DNA of 64,000 bases from Sipunculus nudus (Eukaryota > Annelida > Sipuncula > Golfingiida > Sipunculidae). Shown here piece by piece: positions 35,051 through 48,326 of the stretch. A program made the translations under genes and the position numbers. The notes beneath the pieces were generated by a model. That model worked only from the letters and a program-made list of their open reading frames with translations. It had not been told where the DNA came from and did not search any database. The stretch's first letter is position 1. Each line of letters opens with the position of its first letter. The stretch covers positions 53,905,070 through 53,969,069 of the forward strand of contig CM049320.1 of the NCBI GenBank assembly GCA_026874595.1, given 5' to 3'.

Positions 35051-37373
35051 TTAGGGAACCTGTGAGCTTATGTGATAGTGTGGCGTCATCCGTCGGCCAT
35101 CGGCTGTCGTCTGTACGTTAACCCATACTATCTTTAAAACAGCAAGAGGTAGCATCACAAAATTCTATGCAAAACTTAGTCATCTAAAAAACTATATCTG
35201 ATTTTGCTTATTTTTTGGCCAACTGCATTTTCTTAGATTCTATAGGGAAAAAGTTGAACTTAGTCATCTAAAACTAAAAAGTACTAAAATTACAATCTCA
35301 GAAACGGCTGGAGCTATCATCACCAAATTTTATGCCAATGTTGTTCACATGAGACATATCTGAAATTGAGGTATTGGTGGCGCCACCTGCATCGGCCTTT
35401 TTTGTACGGAGGTCATCAGTGCCAGTATCATACTGACGGCTACAAAAAACTTCTTCTCTGAAACCATATGGCCAAATAGTTTAATATCGCACAGAAATGA
35501 TCCTAGGGTAGTGCTTTCTGAAGTTTGTTCAAATGGTCTCAGTTCAGTGACTTTTGGCTCAGTTATTGGAAGCTGAATTTAGTCATATGCTGTAACAACC
35601 CATTTTAGCTCAGTGGCTACAAAGATCTTCTCCTCAAAAACCACTGGGCCAAATTCTTAAATCTCACACATTAAATATCCTTAGATGTTGATAATTCAAG
35701 TTTGTTCAAATGGTTTTGGTTCAGTGATTTTTGGCTGAGTTATGGGAAGCTTAACTTAGCCATTTTGCTGTATTTTCCCAAATGAGTTATAAACCTGTAA
35801 AAATTTTTTTGACTGACCCTACTGAGGCCAATTTGTTTAATATTTTACAAGAATAATCCCCTGAATAATTCTTATAAAATTGTCTTTTATGGTTCCAAAG
35901 AATGAATTTTGGCTGAATTATAAAGATTCAATTGAGTCATTTTACCATATATGTTAGCTGTGTGAAGCAGATACATCTAGACTGGCACCAGTTTATCAGC
36001 ATTTATTACATCATGCCTCTAGACATTTAGATTTCAGCTCATCTATGGATAATATTGACAAGAATGTTTTTTAAAAGCTTTTAAAAAATGTAGAAACTGA
36101 GGACTGCAGTAGTGTTCTTCTACAAAATTATTATTTCAATTATATCTGCTGTAACATTGCACAAAAATTATTCTTAGGTGGCCTTTGTTCAAGTTTACTA
36201 GAATGATTTTTGGCAGAACTATTGGACCTTTAACAATGAGCGTTCTGCATCTTTTATTATTCTAGATATTTTGATAAAAAGTTTATGAATATGTCGGCTT
36301 GAAAAAAAAAATTTAGCCAAAGTCTTTTAGTATGTGTAAACATATACCAACAAGCCAAGACTGAATCTGTATCTTTCAATAGGTTGAGAAACTGCCAACT
36401 GTTTTAGATTTGGGAACAGATCAAGAGTTCATTCAGTGCAGCCAGATATAGGTCAAGAATTCAATCAGTGCAGCCGAGCACATGGCATGTGATCACCTCA
36501 TGGTTGACATGTGAACACCTCATGGGCACCATGTGATCACTTCATGGGTGTCAAGCCCCTCAGGGCAGGGCCCCTGCATGAGCTAATGGAATGGTGTTGC
36601 TACTATTTCAGATTTGGCAACAGACTAGAGGTCGGTTTGGATCTATTTATAGCTTTGGCAGACTGCCAACTGTATCGGATTAAGCAACAGGTCAAGAGTT
36701 CACTCAGTGCAGCCAGGTATGGGTCAGGAGTTCACTCAGTGCAGGAGCTGCATTCTATTTATAGCTTTGGCAGACTGCCAACTGTGTCAGATTATGCAAC
36801 AGGTCAAGAGTTCACTCAGTGCAGCCAGGTACAGGTCAAAAGTTCACTCAGTCTAGCCAGGTGCAGGTCATGAGTTCACTCAGTGCAGTAGCCTGAGCAA
36901 GCAATTTGTCACAGTTCAATCGGGGCAACAGCCTTTCCCACCTAAACCTGGTCAGCCCAATGCATCAGACTCAAGGTAAGTTTGATGTATTGGACTTATA
37001 TTTTGACCTGTCTATGTGTCTTTGATGACTCCCTCGCTTACAAGACAGGTGTTGCCACCTACCATGACTTTTGCACAGTGTAAGTCCCTGCGTTTTTCTC
37101 AGGAGGGGTTTGATATATCAGTCTGAAATTGGTCATATGTATATATCTCTGATAGCTTCATTGTATACAAGACTAGGGGTTTCAGCTACAATTTTTTTTA
37201 GTGTTCTGTGCACCCATGCCAGAATTTCAGCAGAGTTTGTGTAATTGTTTCTTATTCAAATTGTATAGTGCTTGCATTGTTCATATACATGAAAAGTAAT
37301 GGTCCGGCATTGAAGCATTATACCTGGTGTATTTCCCAATGCACAGGTTGGCATTAGGCCTGTAGGCCTTGTT
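35051..37373 (+). mobile_element. Family C element, copy 2, in the first visible intron
   Basis: It begins AGGGAACCTGTGAGCTTATG after TTTTT and ends GCATTAGGCCTGTAGGCCTTG before TTTT. Internal units of about 175 bp (TTTGTTCAAATGGT(C/T)T near 35525 and 35700, weaker further on) form a degenerate tandem core. GGTGGCGCCACC lies at 35376-35387. A minisatellite lies inside at 36411-36895. Twice the length of copy 1. Non-coding. Confidence 0.75.
36411..36895 (+). repeat. Minisatellite with GAGTTCACTCAGTGCAGC unit
   Basis: Units such as CAAGAGTTCACTCAGTGCAG recur near 36424, 36450, 36696, 36726, 36805, 36836 and 36868, mixed with a longer repeat TAGCTTTGGCAGACTGCCAACTGT (36649-36674 and 36758-36784). 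The 120-residue ORF here is a by-product of the repeat. Confidence 0.85.
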
Positions 37374-37611
37374 TTCAGAAATCAGTGCGGGTGGGCAATT
37401 TTACTGTATGTTTTGTTAAAAATGTCAAATGATAATGGAAAAGCATGATAATAACAGATTTATTTTGCTAAACAGGTAAAAGCACTACATAACCACGGAA
37501 ATTTGATCAAAATTGTATGATTTTATCTTCTTGAAAGAAATGTCCAAGCTGCTGGAGGTCAAAATCGGCTAGCTTTTTTTGAAAATCAAGATAAAAATTT
37601 TTGAAGGGGGT

Positions 37612-37626
37612 GGGGGGGGGGGGGGG
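37612..37626. repeat. G-rich homopolymer run
   Basis: A G-run broken by one T, just beyond family C copy 2. Confidence 0.85.
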
Positions 37627-37778
37627 AGTTATAAATTTAAGTAGGCCGTGCCTGAGAACCATACCTTTAATTTTTTTGCCCTTAAGTATAATTTTAAAGT
37701 TTTCAATATGTTACCTGTTTGCACAAGTTTACATATGGTACTGGCCACCATTTCTTAAATTTTAATATGAACTTTTCT

Positions 37779-37960
37779 AGCGAACCTGTGAGCTTATGTG
37801 ATGGTCTTTCGTTGTCCATCAGCCAACATCCATACATTAACTGATACTAAATAAATAAAGGGCAGCAGCTAGCATCAGTAAATTTTAATGCAAACAATAG
37901 TCTTCTGTTAAACTCTGTCAGATTTAGCTAATTGACATGATTTATTAGGCTGATTTTCAT
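37779..37960 (+). mobile_element. Family C element, 5' fragment
   Basis: AGCGAACCTGTGAGCTTATG after a T-rich flank, followed by GATGGTC and GCAGCTAGCATCA as in the other copies. It loses similarity near 37950, and no 3' hairpin is found. Confidence 0.65.
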
Positions 37961-38186
37961 TTGGTGTATAGATTGTACACGTGGTAATGGTGAAATGGTT
38001 ACCACATAATTAGCACCCCGGTAGAGTAAGAGTGTGCATCGTTGTTTGTGTTGATTGTGTGTGTGTGTACTTGACTGTGTGTGTTTGAGTAAGGGGCAAA
38101 TGACTGTTTTTGTATGAGAGAAAAAAGAATATGTGATAACGGATATGTCTGAGAGGGAGAGAGGATATTTTCTTATTAATGTCAAT

Positions 38187-38402
38187 ATAGATTTCTATTT
38201 GGGATTCTGCATGATGGATCATGCATTTCATGCATATTGAACCTCACCTTAATTATTTAGTGAATGTGTAGATTTATTTCTGCATTCTGCATGGCAGGTC
38301 CGCATTCTATGCATATGGAATCTCACATTGGTTATTTAGTCAATACAGATTTTTATCCTTATTTCACATGCCAGTTTGGCATTCCATACATGTATATTGA
38401 AT
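38187..38402 (+). repeat. Three-copy tandem repeat of about 79 bp
   Basis: Units begin AGATTT, carry ATTCTGCATG or a variant, then GCATATTGAA or GCATATGGAA, and end near TTATTTAGT. About 70-80 percent alike by eye. Confidence 0.7.
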
Positions 38403-38949
38403 TCCAGCTGAAATCTGTGTATCACTGCCTGTCTGTGATTTTATTCCACTTGGTGGAGTAGTAAGAGTTGCATTTTATATATGTTAATATAATAGCTTGT
38501 TTGAACATGCATGTGTCTTTACAACTCCAATGCAATGGGCATTATGTGGAATTTTAAATGCATGATAAGAATTATGTACACAAATATAGCATTTTGAAAT
38601 GATTTCCCTAGTTTCCCATGGATTCATGATTAAAAACTTTCAGTTTGTATATACATATGTATATTTATAATTTTCACTATATGAATGTGAATCCATCAGA
38701 TATAATATGAATGTATGTCATATTAAGTTTACATCATGTGGAAGTGTTTATGGCTTGTAGTATTTGGCATAAAAAAATGAGAGTAAACCAGCTATAAATT
38801 TAGCATGATGAAAAAATTTTGAAAAAAAAATATCTTGTTTTAATTAGTCTAAAATTATGTAACAAACGTTATGTATGCCCTAGCTAGCTGTGCTTACTAA
38901 TGCTTACTGACTGGCAAGGAAGAGACAGCTGTGGGCCTACCTAGGACAC

Positions 38950-39030
38950 TACATAGCCTAGTGATTATAAGATATTAGACGACAGAACTAAGTAAAGGTC
39001 TGCGATTGGAACCCCACCAGCACCTTTGTG
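38950..39030 (+). mobile_element. Possible tRNA-like SINE head
   Basis: TAGCCTAGTGATTA resembles an A box and GGTCTGCGATTGGAACC loosely resembles a B box, at tRNA-like spacing. The expected CCA end and tRNA fold are degraded. Unrelated to the other SINE body. Confidence 0.35.
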
Positions 39031-39239
39031 GCATCAGTGACATCTTAACAGAATCTCAGATATTCACTCTGATGTTATAATGACAGGTTATAAATGACTT
39101 AAATCTTGATTATACCTAACCCTGTGCATATAAATCCTGACCTCCAGAAGGCTTAATAATAACATATCACATTCTTGTCACACAGATACCTTCATCCTTA
39201 TTCAATGGACACTGCCACCGACAACCCAAAGACGTAGGC

Positions 39240-39713
39240 TTAAAGAGGCCCAATCACCTATCGGACCTTTATAAACTAAAGGAAATCCCTGGGAGCTTTT
39301 ATAAAAATAGCCCAGAAAAAGTTGATATCACACACACAGGCTGCTTGTTTTATTTGTATCAACTTGTTTATAATATGTTAGGGCCCACTAAAATAAAAAA
39401 AAAATCAACAAGAGCATCTGGCAGTAAGTCAGATAAGCCAGCGCTTTGTAAATTATGGCATTTTGCAACAAGTGACCTTTCTACCTCCACATATATGCAG
39501 CCTACCACCATTGGTTACATGCTTTTCCTGTATGTAAACATTGCTGTGTTTACAAACATGTAATGACAAGTTCATAAATTCTTCTAGAAGACACCATAAG
39601 AACTTTTCACAACCAAAATTAACCTAAGATCATTTATATATAATACACAGAGGAAGCCCAAAATCACATAAATTCTTTTTCAAAATTAAGGTAGATTAAT
39701 GGGCACCTTTATA
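39240..39713 (-). mobile_element. Family D element, complete copy
   Basis: The left end is TTAAAGAGGCCCAATCACCT and the inverted right end is TAAAGGTGCCCATTAATCTAC, so it has inverted ends of about 20 bp. It matches 21378-21670 in reverse. At about 474 bp with no coding frame it behaves like a MITE. Flanks suggest a TA or TTAA target, so a Tc1/mariner or piggyBac-type source is possible but unproven. Confidence 0.65.
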
Positions 39714-39737
39714 TAAACAGTTCTTCAGACTGCTGCA

Positions 39738-39893
39738 GGTATACAGTGAAACGTGTGTTATAGGACCACCTGTGAGACTGGCCAAAAGACCTAATTAACA
39801 GATGGTCTTATTGGACAGGTCAGATACAACTATATGTGTTTTGTTCAGGCAAGAGTGGTCTTAATAGACAGGTGGTCTTTCAGACAGGTTCCA
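39738..39893 (+). mobile_element. Family E element, short copy
   Basis: The left end TACAGTGAAACGTGT and the inverted right end ACAGTGGAACCTGTCT are alike, and both sides continue with GACCACCTG. About 156 bp, foldback-like, non-coding. Confidence 0.7.
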
Positions 39894-40117
39894 CTGTTTG
39901 TTCTTTCAATGCTATCATAATGCTCACTGTTATAGTGACACAAATTCAAACCTCTTAAGTTCTGTAAGAGTTGTGTGACAATTTATCACCATTTATTCCC
40001 CCCCCCAAAAAAAAAAGAGAAAAAAAGAAAAATTGTAACTTTAACTTTAACCAGGCCCTCAGAATTTAAACAAACAAGTAAAGTTTCCTTATTATTTTGA
40101 CCATTATATATTTTATC

Positions 40118-40227
<110 letters not shown>

Positions 40228-40360
40228 AGTAATGTTCTTGATTTATGGTGATGGTAAATGGTTTTGGTTATATTTAATTTATTCAAAGAGACTATAAATT
40301 TAACCAGAAGAAATGTAAACCCTGTCTTGTCTTCATCATTTACTTACACATAAATTTGTT

Positions 40361-41889
40361 AGCTCAGCTGACTATAAGTCAACTGAGCTATAGTCGTGGT
40401 CCTTTGTCCGTCGTCCGTCCGGCCGTCCGTTAACAGGGCACGTTTAAAACCGTTCGACCTACAAATTCAAAATTCTGCATACCAATAGATGTCCCCTAAA
40501 TCTCCTACCACACCAAAAATTGGGTCATTAGGACTTCGTTTCTTTATTAAGGAAAAACCTCCGTTTTCCATAAAAAGCCATTGTTACACTTCAAAGCTGC
40601 CTAATATCAAAACCACTGATCTGTTTTTGATCATATTTAGTATTCGTATTTTTCCATACATTTTCTGTGCACATACCAAAAATAAGGTCAGTATTGGGTA
40701 TTGTTTTGAAGTTATGGGCCCAAATATAATGCAGTTTCTTAAAAATCAGGAAATATATTTGCTCACTTAACATGAGAATTGCTGAATCTGGAGACTTTTT
40801 TTCAGGAATATAACTTTATTTAATCAAGATTCAATTGTTTATCCAAAATTATATCGGAATTTTGCAAATTTTTCAAGTTATTAGCATTTATAAATAAAAA
40901 ATCAGTACCTTAAATTTTGTCCAACTTTGGCAATGGCACGTTTTTTCCCTTTAAGCACTGTTGATTTAATTTTCACAGCATATATACATAAGGATTTAAA
41001 CTTTTTAAATCTGAAATTTTAAAGGAATTGTTTGAAAAGAGTAGCTTTTATTCAAGTTTTCATACACCATGTCAAGTGTTGTTTACATCTGGCCCACCTA
41101 GTAATAGTCTTCACTTGCATCATGTAACCCACCCCATGCAGCTTGCCTCGGCTTAGCTTGGCCACTACTAGCAGGCTTCCCCTCTGCCCTGCACTTCCAC
41201 CCCCCAGCTGGTGCATAAACTAGATGAATGTTATAATTTTCTGTATTTTATTTTATTTTTGGCTATGCTACATTTTAGATTTTGTATTGTACCACCAGGG
41301 TTACAATGATTAAAGTGCACATTTAATTGTGTCCACAAAGTGATGTATTCCTATGAAAGTGTGGATGTTCATCAGAGTGCTCATTAAAGATTTTAATTTG
41401 TTTGACTTATAACTCATGGTTGTATCAGTTGTTACATGATACTGGCTAAATAATCAAAATTTATATTGCTGATCCTTTATTTCAGTTCATAAAATTAAAC
41501 ATTCCCAACTCCAGTTTGCTCCTGGTATAATATATTGGGTGTTTTGATCCTTGGATTAATTTTAACACATGGATTAGTTTCATAGTTGAGAATACTTTTC
41601 TTTTTTTCCTGATACCATTTAAAAAAATAAAAATATTTAAATTTTTCCTGTTAGTGCTGTAGATTTAATTTTCACAGCATGTACACATTAGCATTTCATC
41701 TGTTAAAATCTGAAATTGAAACTAATTGATCAAAAACTGTAGATTTTTATTCAAGTTTCCAGGTACCAGAAACTTCATTTGTTTACATCAGGTCAGTATA
41801 AATGCAGTGTACTGGGCAGTTACATAACACCTTCAGGTCTGACCTACTGCCACTGTGAGTGTCTGGGTCAGGCAGTAATTACCAGAGAG

Positions 41890-41937
<48 letters not shown>

Positions 41938-43269
41938 TTATTACCTCCCTTCCTCCCTCCATCCCATTCTGTTGAAAGGTACTATAAACTAGATACATTA
42001 GCTATAAATGTTGATGCAATTTAGAAATGTGAATCAACTGAAATATTCACAATCACATGTATGTTATACTGTAAATTTATTGTAACATTCGTAAACCTGG
42101 ATAAAAATTATTAAATGAAAAAAAAGGAATAAATGCAAATATTGTTAATTTTTTATTGGCTCAGTAGAAGGGGGAAAAAATGATTTGCTTTGTTTCTCCA
42201 TCTTTCTGTCTGTTTTAAATATTAAATGTTCATGAATAAACTTTTTTTTTATAAGCACTGTTGAATTAAATTTCATATCCTGTATGTATATGCAAGGGTG
42301 TTGTAACTCTCACCATCCCCTTCTTCATCCCACTGAGGGTTTGCTCCTTGGCACTGTGAACAATAGTTCTATGGCTATAGCATAAAATTTAATAATTAAA
42401 GAAAATATCTGCAGAGAGACAGAGGTGTTGTAACTCGGATCATAACACAACCCCCCCCCCCTCCATCAAGTCATTGCACCTGTTATCATAAAATTGATAA
42501 AAAGGATTACCAAATAAATTGGATCTCATCAGACAAATGTGTAAACTGTTGAACTGTCAACAGCTTATCAAAAATGTAACCAATGGAAACGCATGGTCAG
42601 ATCTCAAATATTATTTGCAACATTTTCTTCAATCATATAAACCAACCATGGCCCAAATTACCTCTTCCTCTCAAACTTTATCTACATTTCATCATATTTT
42701 TAATATTTTAACCTTCTAGATGATTCAGTAATGTTGACCATTTGTCCATAGGTACCTATGTACATGCCAGAAATTATGTCAATATTGTGTAATATGTAGA
42801 CGTGAGGGTCATCAAAATAATGTACCTTGTCAAGACCGATCTAGTCAAGATATCATGTCAAACAGTCACAAATTCATAAATCCCCTCATCAGCATAGTTA
42901 ATCATAACCTTGTATCTGTCAAATTGAAAGCTTGCAGTTTTCCATACACTATAGATCCTTCAACAAATAGCCTTATCATCATTATACCACTGCTTAGTAT
43001 ACTGTCATTGCATTCATATTTGCTCAAATAAATTGTTTTTTTTTCGACCCCTCCCAAATAAATAAAAAATAAACCACTATATTTTACTCCATTTTAATCC
43101 ATCAGTCAGATTATTTCATATATCATTTACTCACATATTACATTATATTCCTTTATAAAAGCCCAACATGACCATGATATTCATAAGCTTTTTCTACTCA
43201 ATATAGTATAACAATACATTTATAGTCCAATCATGATCAGCTGAGCGCCGTGACCCATGGGTCCCTTGT
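40361..43269 (+). mobile_element. Family A element, copy 1, with duplicated core
   Basis: The 5' end AGCTCAGCTGACT forms a hairpin with AGTCAACTGAGCT. The 3' end is CAGCTGAGCGCCGTGACCCA followed by TGGGTCCCTTG, containing the hairpin GACCCATGGGTC. CTCAGCTGA near the 5' end is the inverse of TCAGCTGAG just before the 3' hairpin. A core block (CTGTTGATTTAATTTTCACA) recurs near 40959, 41655 and, degraded, 42258, so the interior is about three units of 600-700 bp. A CT microsatellite lies at 41888-41933. Open frames here are not conserved as proteins. Confidence 0.8.
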
Positions 43270-44727
43270 TTATAATCTATTTACTATCTGTTGCAAACAA
43301 TTAATTTATACCAGTACATCCAACAGGAAGCTGATAAAAAACTGAAATTTGACATCCTGGAATATTTTCCACCACACATAATGGTATAGTTTGTTAGTAT
43401 CCAGAAAGACGAGCAACTTATTTATTTTACAATTCAGATGCATCAAAATATAGTAATGATAATAATAATAACAATAATGATAATAATATTAATAATAATA
43501 ATAAATATGCAATCGCCAAGTGATGACTGGAAGCCAGGTCAATCCCCCCCCCCCCCAAGGCTGATGCAAACTAGGTAAATGGGTAGGAAAGAAAAAAAAT
43601 TGAAACTGATAGTTTTGCTCTGGGGGACCTAACTGGGTCAATCCACATGAATTTTTTACATACATATAACATTATATAAATTTATAAACTCATCAAAACC
43701 CCTATAAACCTTCTTTTCCTACTGCAGAGACTTAAATGCTGTGATTAACTTTTAGTTCGCCCAGGGTTTCAAATTCGCGATAATAGTGAAAGGGGAATTA
43801 TCATGAAAATTAAACTGTAAATAAGAGGTCCCATCATCAATGACGAAGATGAAAACTTTGAAAAGTAATGAATAAGGTAAACATTATGATTAAAATTATA
43901 TGTTCAAAAACTGATATTTAAAATTTGTATTGCAGTCCGCCCAAGTACCCGTGTCTGTATGTTTTTTCCAGGATAATTTTTCATACAAGTGAAGCACTGT
44001 AAACCTTTCTGGTCCAAAAGTTGCAGGAGCTATTCAGCCGACTGCCTGAATAAATGCCTTACCTTGTCTTGATTTTGTATGAGACAAATAATCCAAAATA
44101 CAACAAAACAGGTTTCAGCGTTTACAACTTTTTCATCGCCTGAGAATTAATAATAAACAAACCAGGCAAAGAGATTACGTCAGTGTATTGATGGTGACGT
44201 GCGACCAATCATTGTGACATCGTTGTGACATCACTGTTGTCTAACAAACCCCACATGCAGCCATAGACATGGAAGGTGTACTATATGGAGGAATGTTCTG
44301 TCCAGCAGTGTCAGGAAGATGCCATTCACGGTCTATCAGCATAAATAACACAAAAGAGTTGCAAAGGAAATACTTTTTATATTATATATTACTACTTACC
44401 CACAATTGGCGGAATATTTGTTGTCTCCTCTAGGCCAACGGACATTTTTAAGAATATTCAAAAATAATTACCGCAAAAAAACATGTGGACAAGGGTTTAG
44501 GGATGCACTATAGATATTTCAGTTGTCTGCCTTTAAAGAACGTTATTTTTGGAAATAAAGTTTTGTACACATAATATTTGATATAACTAATTCCCATAAT
44601 AATTGCCAACTCTTTGGTCAGGTCTTTTGTATTGTCGGATGGCGAAAATAAAACCCGTGCAAAAAACTGAAAAGTTGAAAATCCTGAAATATTAAACCTG
44701 TGAATATGAAACCAACCACAGTGTGTG

Positions 44728-44776
<49 letters not shown>

Positions 44777-45927
44777 CTATAATGGTATACAGAATGTTAT
44801 TTTTTCGCAGTTATCACAGCCTCAACTGCTCTGTGCATAACAGATCATGGAGTAATCAATAACCTTTTCATTTATACCTCGCACAATACTATACACCAAC
44901 TACCGATCAGGTGATCAATAACACCTGTAAACATATTGAACTTTGATATGGGAAGTTAGTCTACACTGGCAGTTCATATGTTATAAATAAAACAACTGGT
45001 CTCTTACACACTGAATCCCACAACTAAACAACTTGCTAAGTGGTACCAATGGGGACAGTTCAGACTGGTCAAAAAGGCAAGCTAGGATTTTAAATTACCA
45101 AGTTATGATGTATGTTACACAGAGCTTTAATTAAGAAACTGTCAGCCTAAATATCATAGTGATTCAAACCTTGATATGTTAATACTATATCAGTAATGTA
45201 CACGGGCAGTGCACAGACTACACACTGGGAACATTGGCCTCAAATAACTGAAACCTTGATCTTGTACATTTTCCTTTATAATGTATATTTGTTACTCCTG
45301 TTAAAGTTTTTATTGCCAATTTCCTATTTTTATGATAATCACAGTAGTCTCATCAAACAGATTAATGCAGTTGCTTTCCTTTCTGTTTTGCTTAATAACT
45401 GGATGTTTATATATCCTGGTTTATTTCCCAGTACTTTATATTTTTGTTAAATAGGCCTCTAGAGTTCTGTGTTCACTACACATGTAGTCTGTAATAAGTA
45501 GAGCGGATCGAAATATGTCAGCACAAGCAGCCTTGACAGAAAAACACTAAACCAGACACATTGAGCAATAGTATACACTTGTTTACATGGACTTACTGAC
45601 AGATAAATATTACTTTTGGCATATCATTCCAGAGAGTTCACTGTGTAGGATTGCACATATCTAGTTTTACAAGGTGAGAAAAGGGTAACTTGATTAGACT
45701 ACTGCATGGTATGTTTGTAAATTAGTAAGTTTGCAAGTTAAAATATCATTGTCATGTGATCAGAGCAGATGTTCAGCATTTATAAGAGAGGTGGGGCCTG
45801 TATATTAACACATGACATAAGCAGAGAAACCTTTAAGAATATGATCCTATTTTATTTTTTTGTATATAATATATCCAGAGTAGCTGGAGTAGTTTGATGT
45901 TCTTCTTGTACCTCCAACTGGATTTTT
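43270..45927. other. Non-coding intron stretch
   Basis: AT-rich, with an ATA/AAT simple repeat near 43453-43507, a C-run near 43544-43556 and a TA microsatellite at 44731-44775. No gene or bounded element was recognised. Confidence 0.5.
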
Positions 45928-47540
45928 AGCTCAGCTGACTATAAGTCATCTGAGCTATAGTCGTGGTCCATTGTCCGTCCGTCTGTCTGTCTGTCAGTCC
46001 GTCCGGATGTCCGTCTGTAAGACTGGCACATTTAGACACCATTGGACCTACGAATTTGAAATTCGGCATACAGTTAGATCTCCCAAAAATCTCCTACCAT
46101 GCCGAAAATTGGATCAATAGGACTTTGTTCCTTCGAGATATTAAGGATAAACCTCAATTTTTTATTTGAAATCTATTTTCACACTTCAGGACTGCCTATA
46201 TAAATATCAAAACCACTCATCTGATCTTCTTCATATTTATCATAAATATTCCTCTATATAGTTTCTATGTACATGCCAGAAATTAAGTCAGTATTATTTA
46301 ATTTACAAAAGTAATTGGCCCAAACATAATGGACTTTGTAAAAAATCAGGAAAGATATTTGGTCACTTAAGACCAAAAGTGTAAAAGGTAGGGACTTTTT
46401 TTCAGTAATACAACTTTAATTAATCAAAATTTAATTGTATACCAAAAATTAGATCAAAATCTGTTAAATTTTTTAAAAATATTGGCAAAAATATAAAATT
46501 TGTGCCTTAAATTTTGCCCAACTTTGGCCACGGCATGTTTTTTTCCTGTAAGTACTGTGGATTTTTTTTTCACAGCATGTACAAATAAGGATTTAATCTG
46601 TAAAAATCTGAAATTTGAAAATAAAAGCTGCAAAATTAGGCTAGTTATTGAATTTTACTTTGGAGGCTCTTGTTGTATTCCCTTACATTGTCAAGTGGTC
46701 CACTTTGGTGACTGTAGGTCATTCAGTGCAGCTCTCTCCACTGAGTTGAGCTTGATCAGGCTGTCTGCAGTTAATACCATACCACAGGGAGCCTTTTTCT
46801 CTGGCACCCCCCCCCCCCCCCCCCCCCCATCCCCCCACCCTATTCTGTTGACAGACCTGTACTATGAACTAGATGAATCTTAAAATTAACATTTTTTTCA
46901 GCAACGAGCAGTAACAACGGAGACCCCTTCCCCCACCCACCCCTTCAATACACAGGACTAATAAACAAGATGAATCTTATAATTTTAATGTTAAATAAAT
47001 TCTTTTTGATGAGACTTGGACAATTTTGATTGTTTTAAAGAAAAAAAAATCAGGAATTTAATCCCAATATTCAAATGTGATAAAATATTAGGATCTAGTG
47101 TAAGTGCTAACTGACAAGATTTAAGATGATATAAATACTTTCTAGCATTTCATTCATATCTCTTTTAGTTGGCGGGGCCTAGGTGTGAATAACACTGTTA
47201 ACTTAGTATTAAGATTAGGAATATTGGTCAAACTAAATTTTTAACTCATATGGCCATATATTTAACTTTTGAAAACTTAATTACCTTCACACATTATTTG
47301 TTTATGAAATGTTACTTTTATATAACACTTACCGTAGGCCTATTTGTTCCCTTGGTGCATCACTAAAGGTTTAGCTCATGTCCATTTTTCTATAATTTAC
47401 CGAGTTGTATTTTAGCAGGGCCATTTTCTCATAGCTTTTCTAATGATAATATACATGAAAAACCTAAAGAAATAAAAATATTTTGCAGTTACTAATATTT
47501 TCCAAAATTCAGCTGAGCGATGTGACCCATGGGTCCATTG
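45928..47540 (+). mobile_element. Family A element, copy 2
   Basis: Same 5' hairpin after TTTTT and same 3' hairpin (TGACCCATGGGTCCATTG) before T. The interior closely follows copy 5 at 56890 (shared blocks GCTGCAAAATTAGGCTAGTT, GCTTGATCAGGCTGTCT and AGCAGGGCCATTTTCTC). A C-run lies at 46806-46827. 1.6 kb, non-coding. Confidence 0.85.
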
Positions 47541-47629
47541 TTATTATTGCCTCTGATAGCAGGGTGCATGCATAATCATTCCTAGGCCGTTTGTATGTTT
47601 ATTCACTTTTATTACTCATGCAATCATTA

Positions 47630-48111
47630 AAGGGGCCCAATCACCTATCAAGCATGTTGAATTAACATGATAAATTCCTTCTTACCTTTAAAATAAACTG
47701 GTACATGCCAAATTAATGCCTTGATTGTGTTCTTACTCCTGTAAATGAGTGTCATAAATCAACAGTTGACCAGGCGCGTTCTTAGGTGTCAAAATAAATA
47801 CAATGCGTGGGGCTGTGTGCACCACAGAGCTACAACACATGTCAATCAGGAGATGCCCTGAATGCCTTGGCCTAAAAAATGTAATACATGTACCTGCTGG
47901 CCTCCGGTCATGCGGCCTTGTTATGGTTAACAAACATGTGGAAACTGTTTACCAACACACAGAGCGATAACAAGGTGTTAAATAGCCGTATACAAGGTAA
48001 TGAGACATTGTGCTGGGATATGATATTGATAGGAAATTTTAGCATAAAGCAACCTGAACTGGTAGTGCAAAAGAATAGGCATAATATTGTGCCTGATTAT
48101 GTCCCTTTAAC
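47630..48111. mobile_element. Family D-like element
   Basis: The left end TTAAAGGGGCCCAATCACCT is almost the same as at 39240, and the inverted right end is TTAAAGGGACATAATC. Its length of about 480 bp agrees with the copy at 39240. Interior similarity was not established. Confidence 0.45.
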
Positions 48112-48177
48112 TGAATCTATTGAAAATTTCATGCCATTTCAGGCAAGGACTAATGGAGAATTTATTAGATTTTGATG

Positions 48178-48203
48178 TGGATCCGGCACATGAGTCGGAT
48201 CCA
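48178..48203. repeat. Short perfect hairpin
   Basis: TGGATCCG and CGGATCCA flank a 10-bp spacer. Confidence 0.8.
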
Positions 48204-48326
48204 GGAACATCAAAGAATTGTCACAGTACTACAGTCAGTTGTGCACAAATGAACCTTGGAATATAGGCCGAATAAATGAAATGTGGATGCTTACGTTCTT
48301 TGGATTGCAGATTTCTAGTGTTTTTT

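Noticed and set aside
36511-36873. 120-codon ORF
   Set aside because: Produced by a minisatellite inside a family C element.
46806-46827. Homopolymer C-runs as functional sites
   Set aside because: They occur in several copies and elsewhere at variable length, typical of simple-repeat drift or assembly uncertainty.
47888-48175. 95-codon ORF
   Set aside because: Overlaps the family D-like element and has no recognisable domain.
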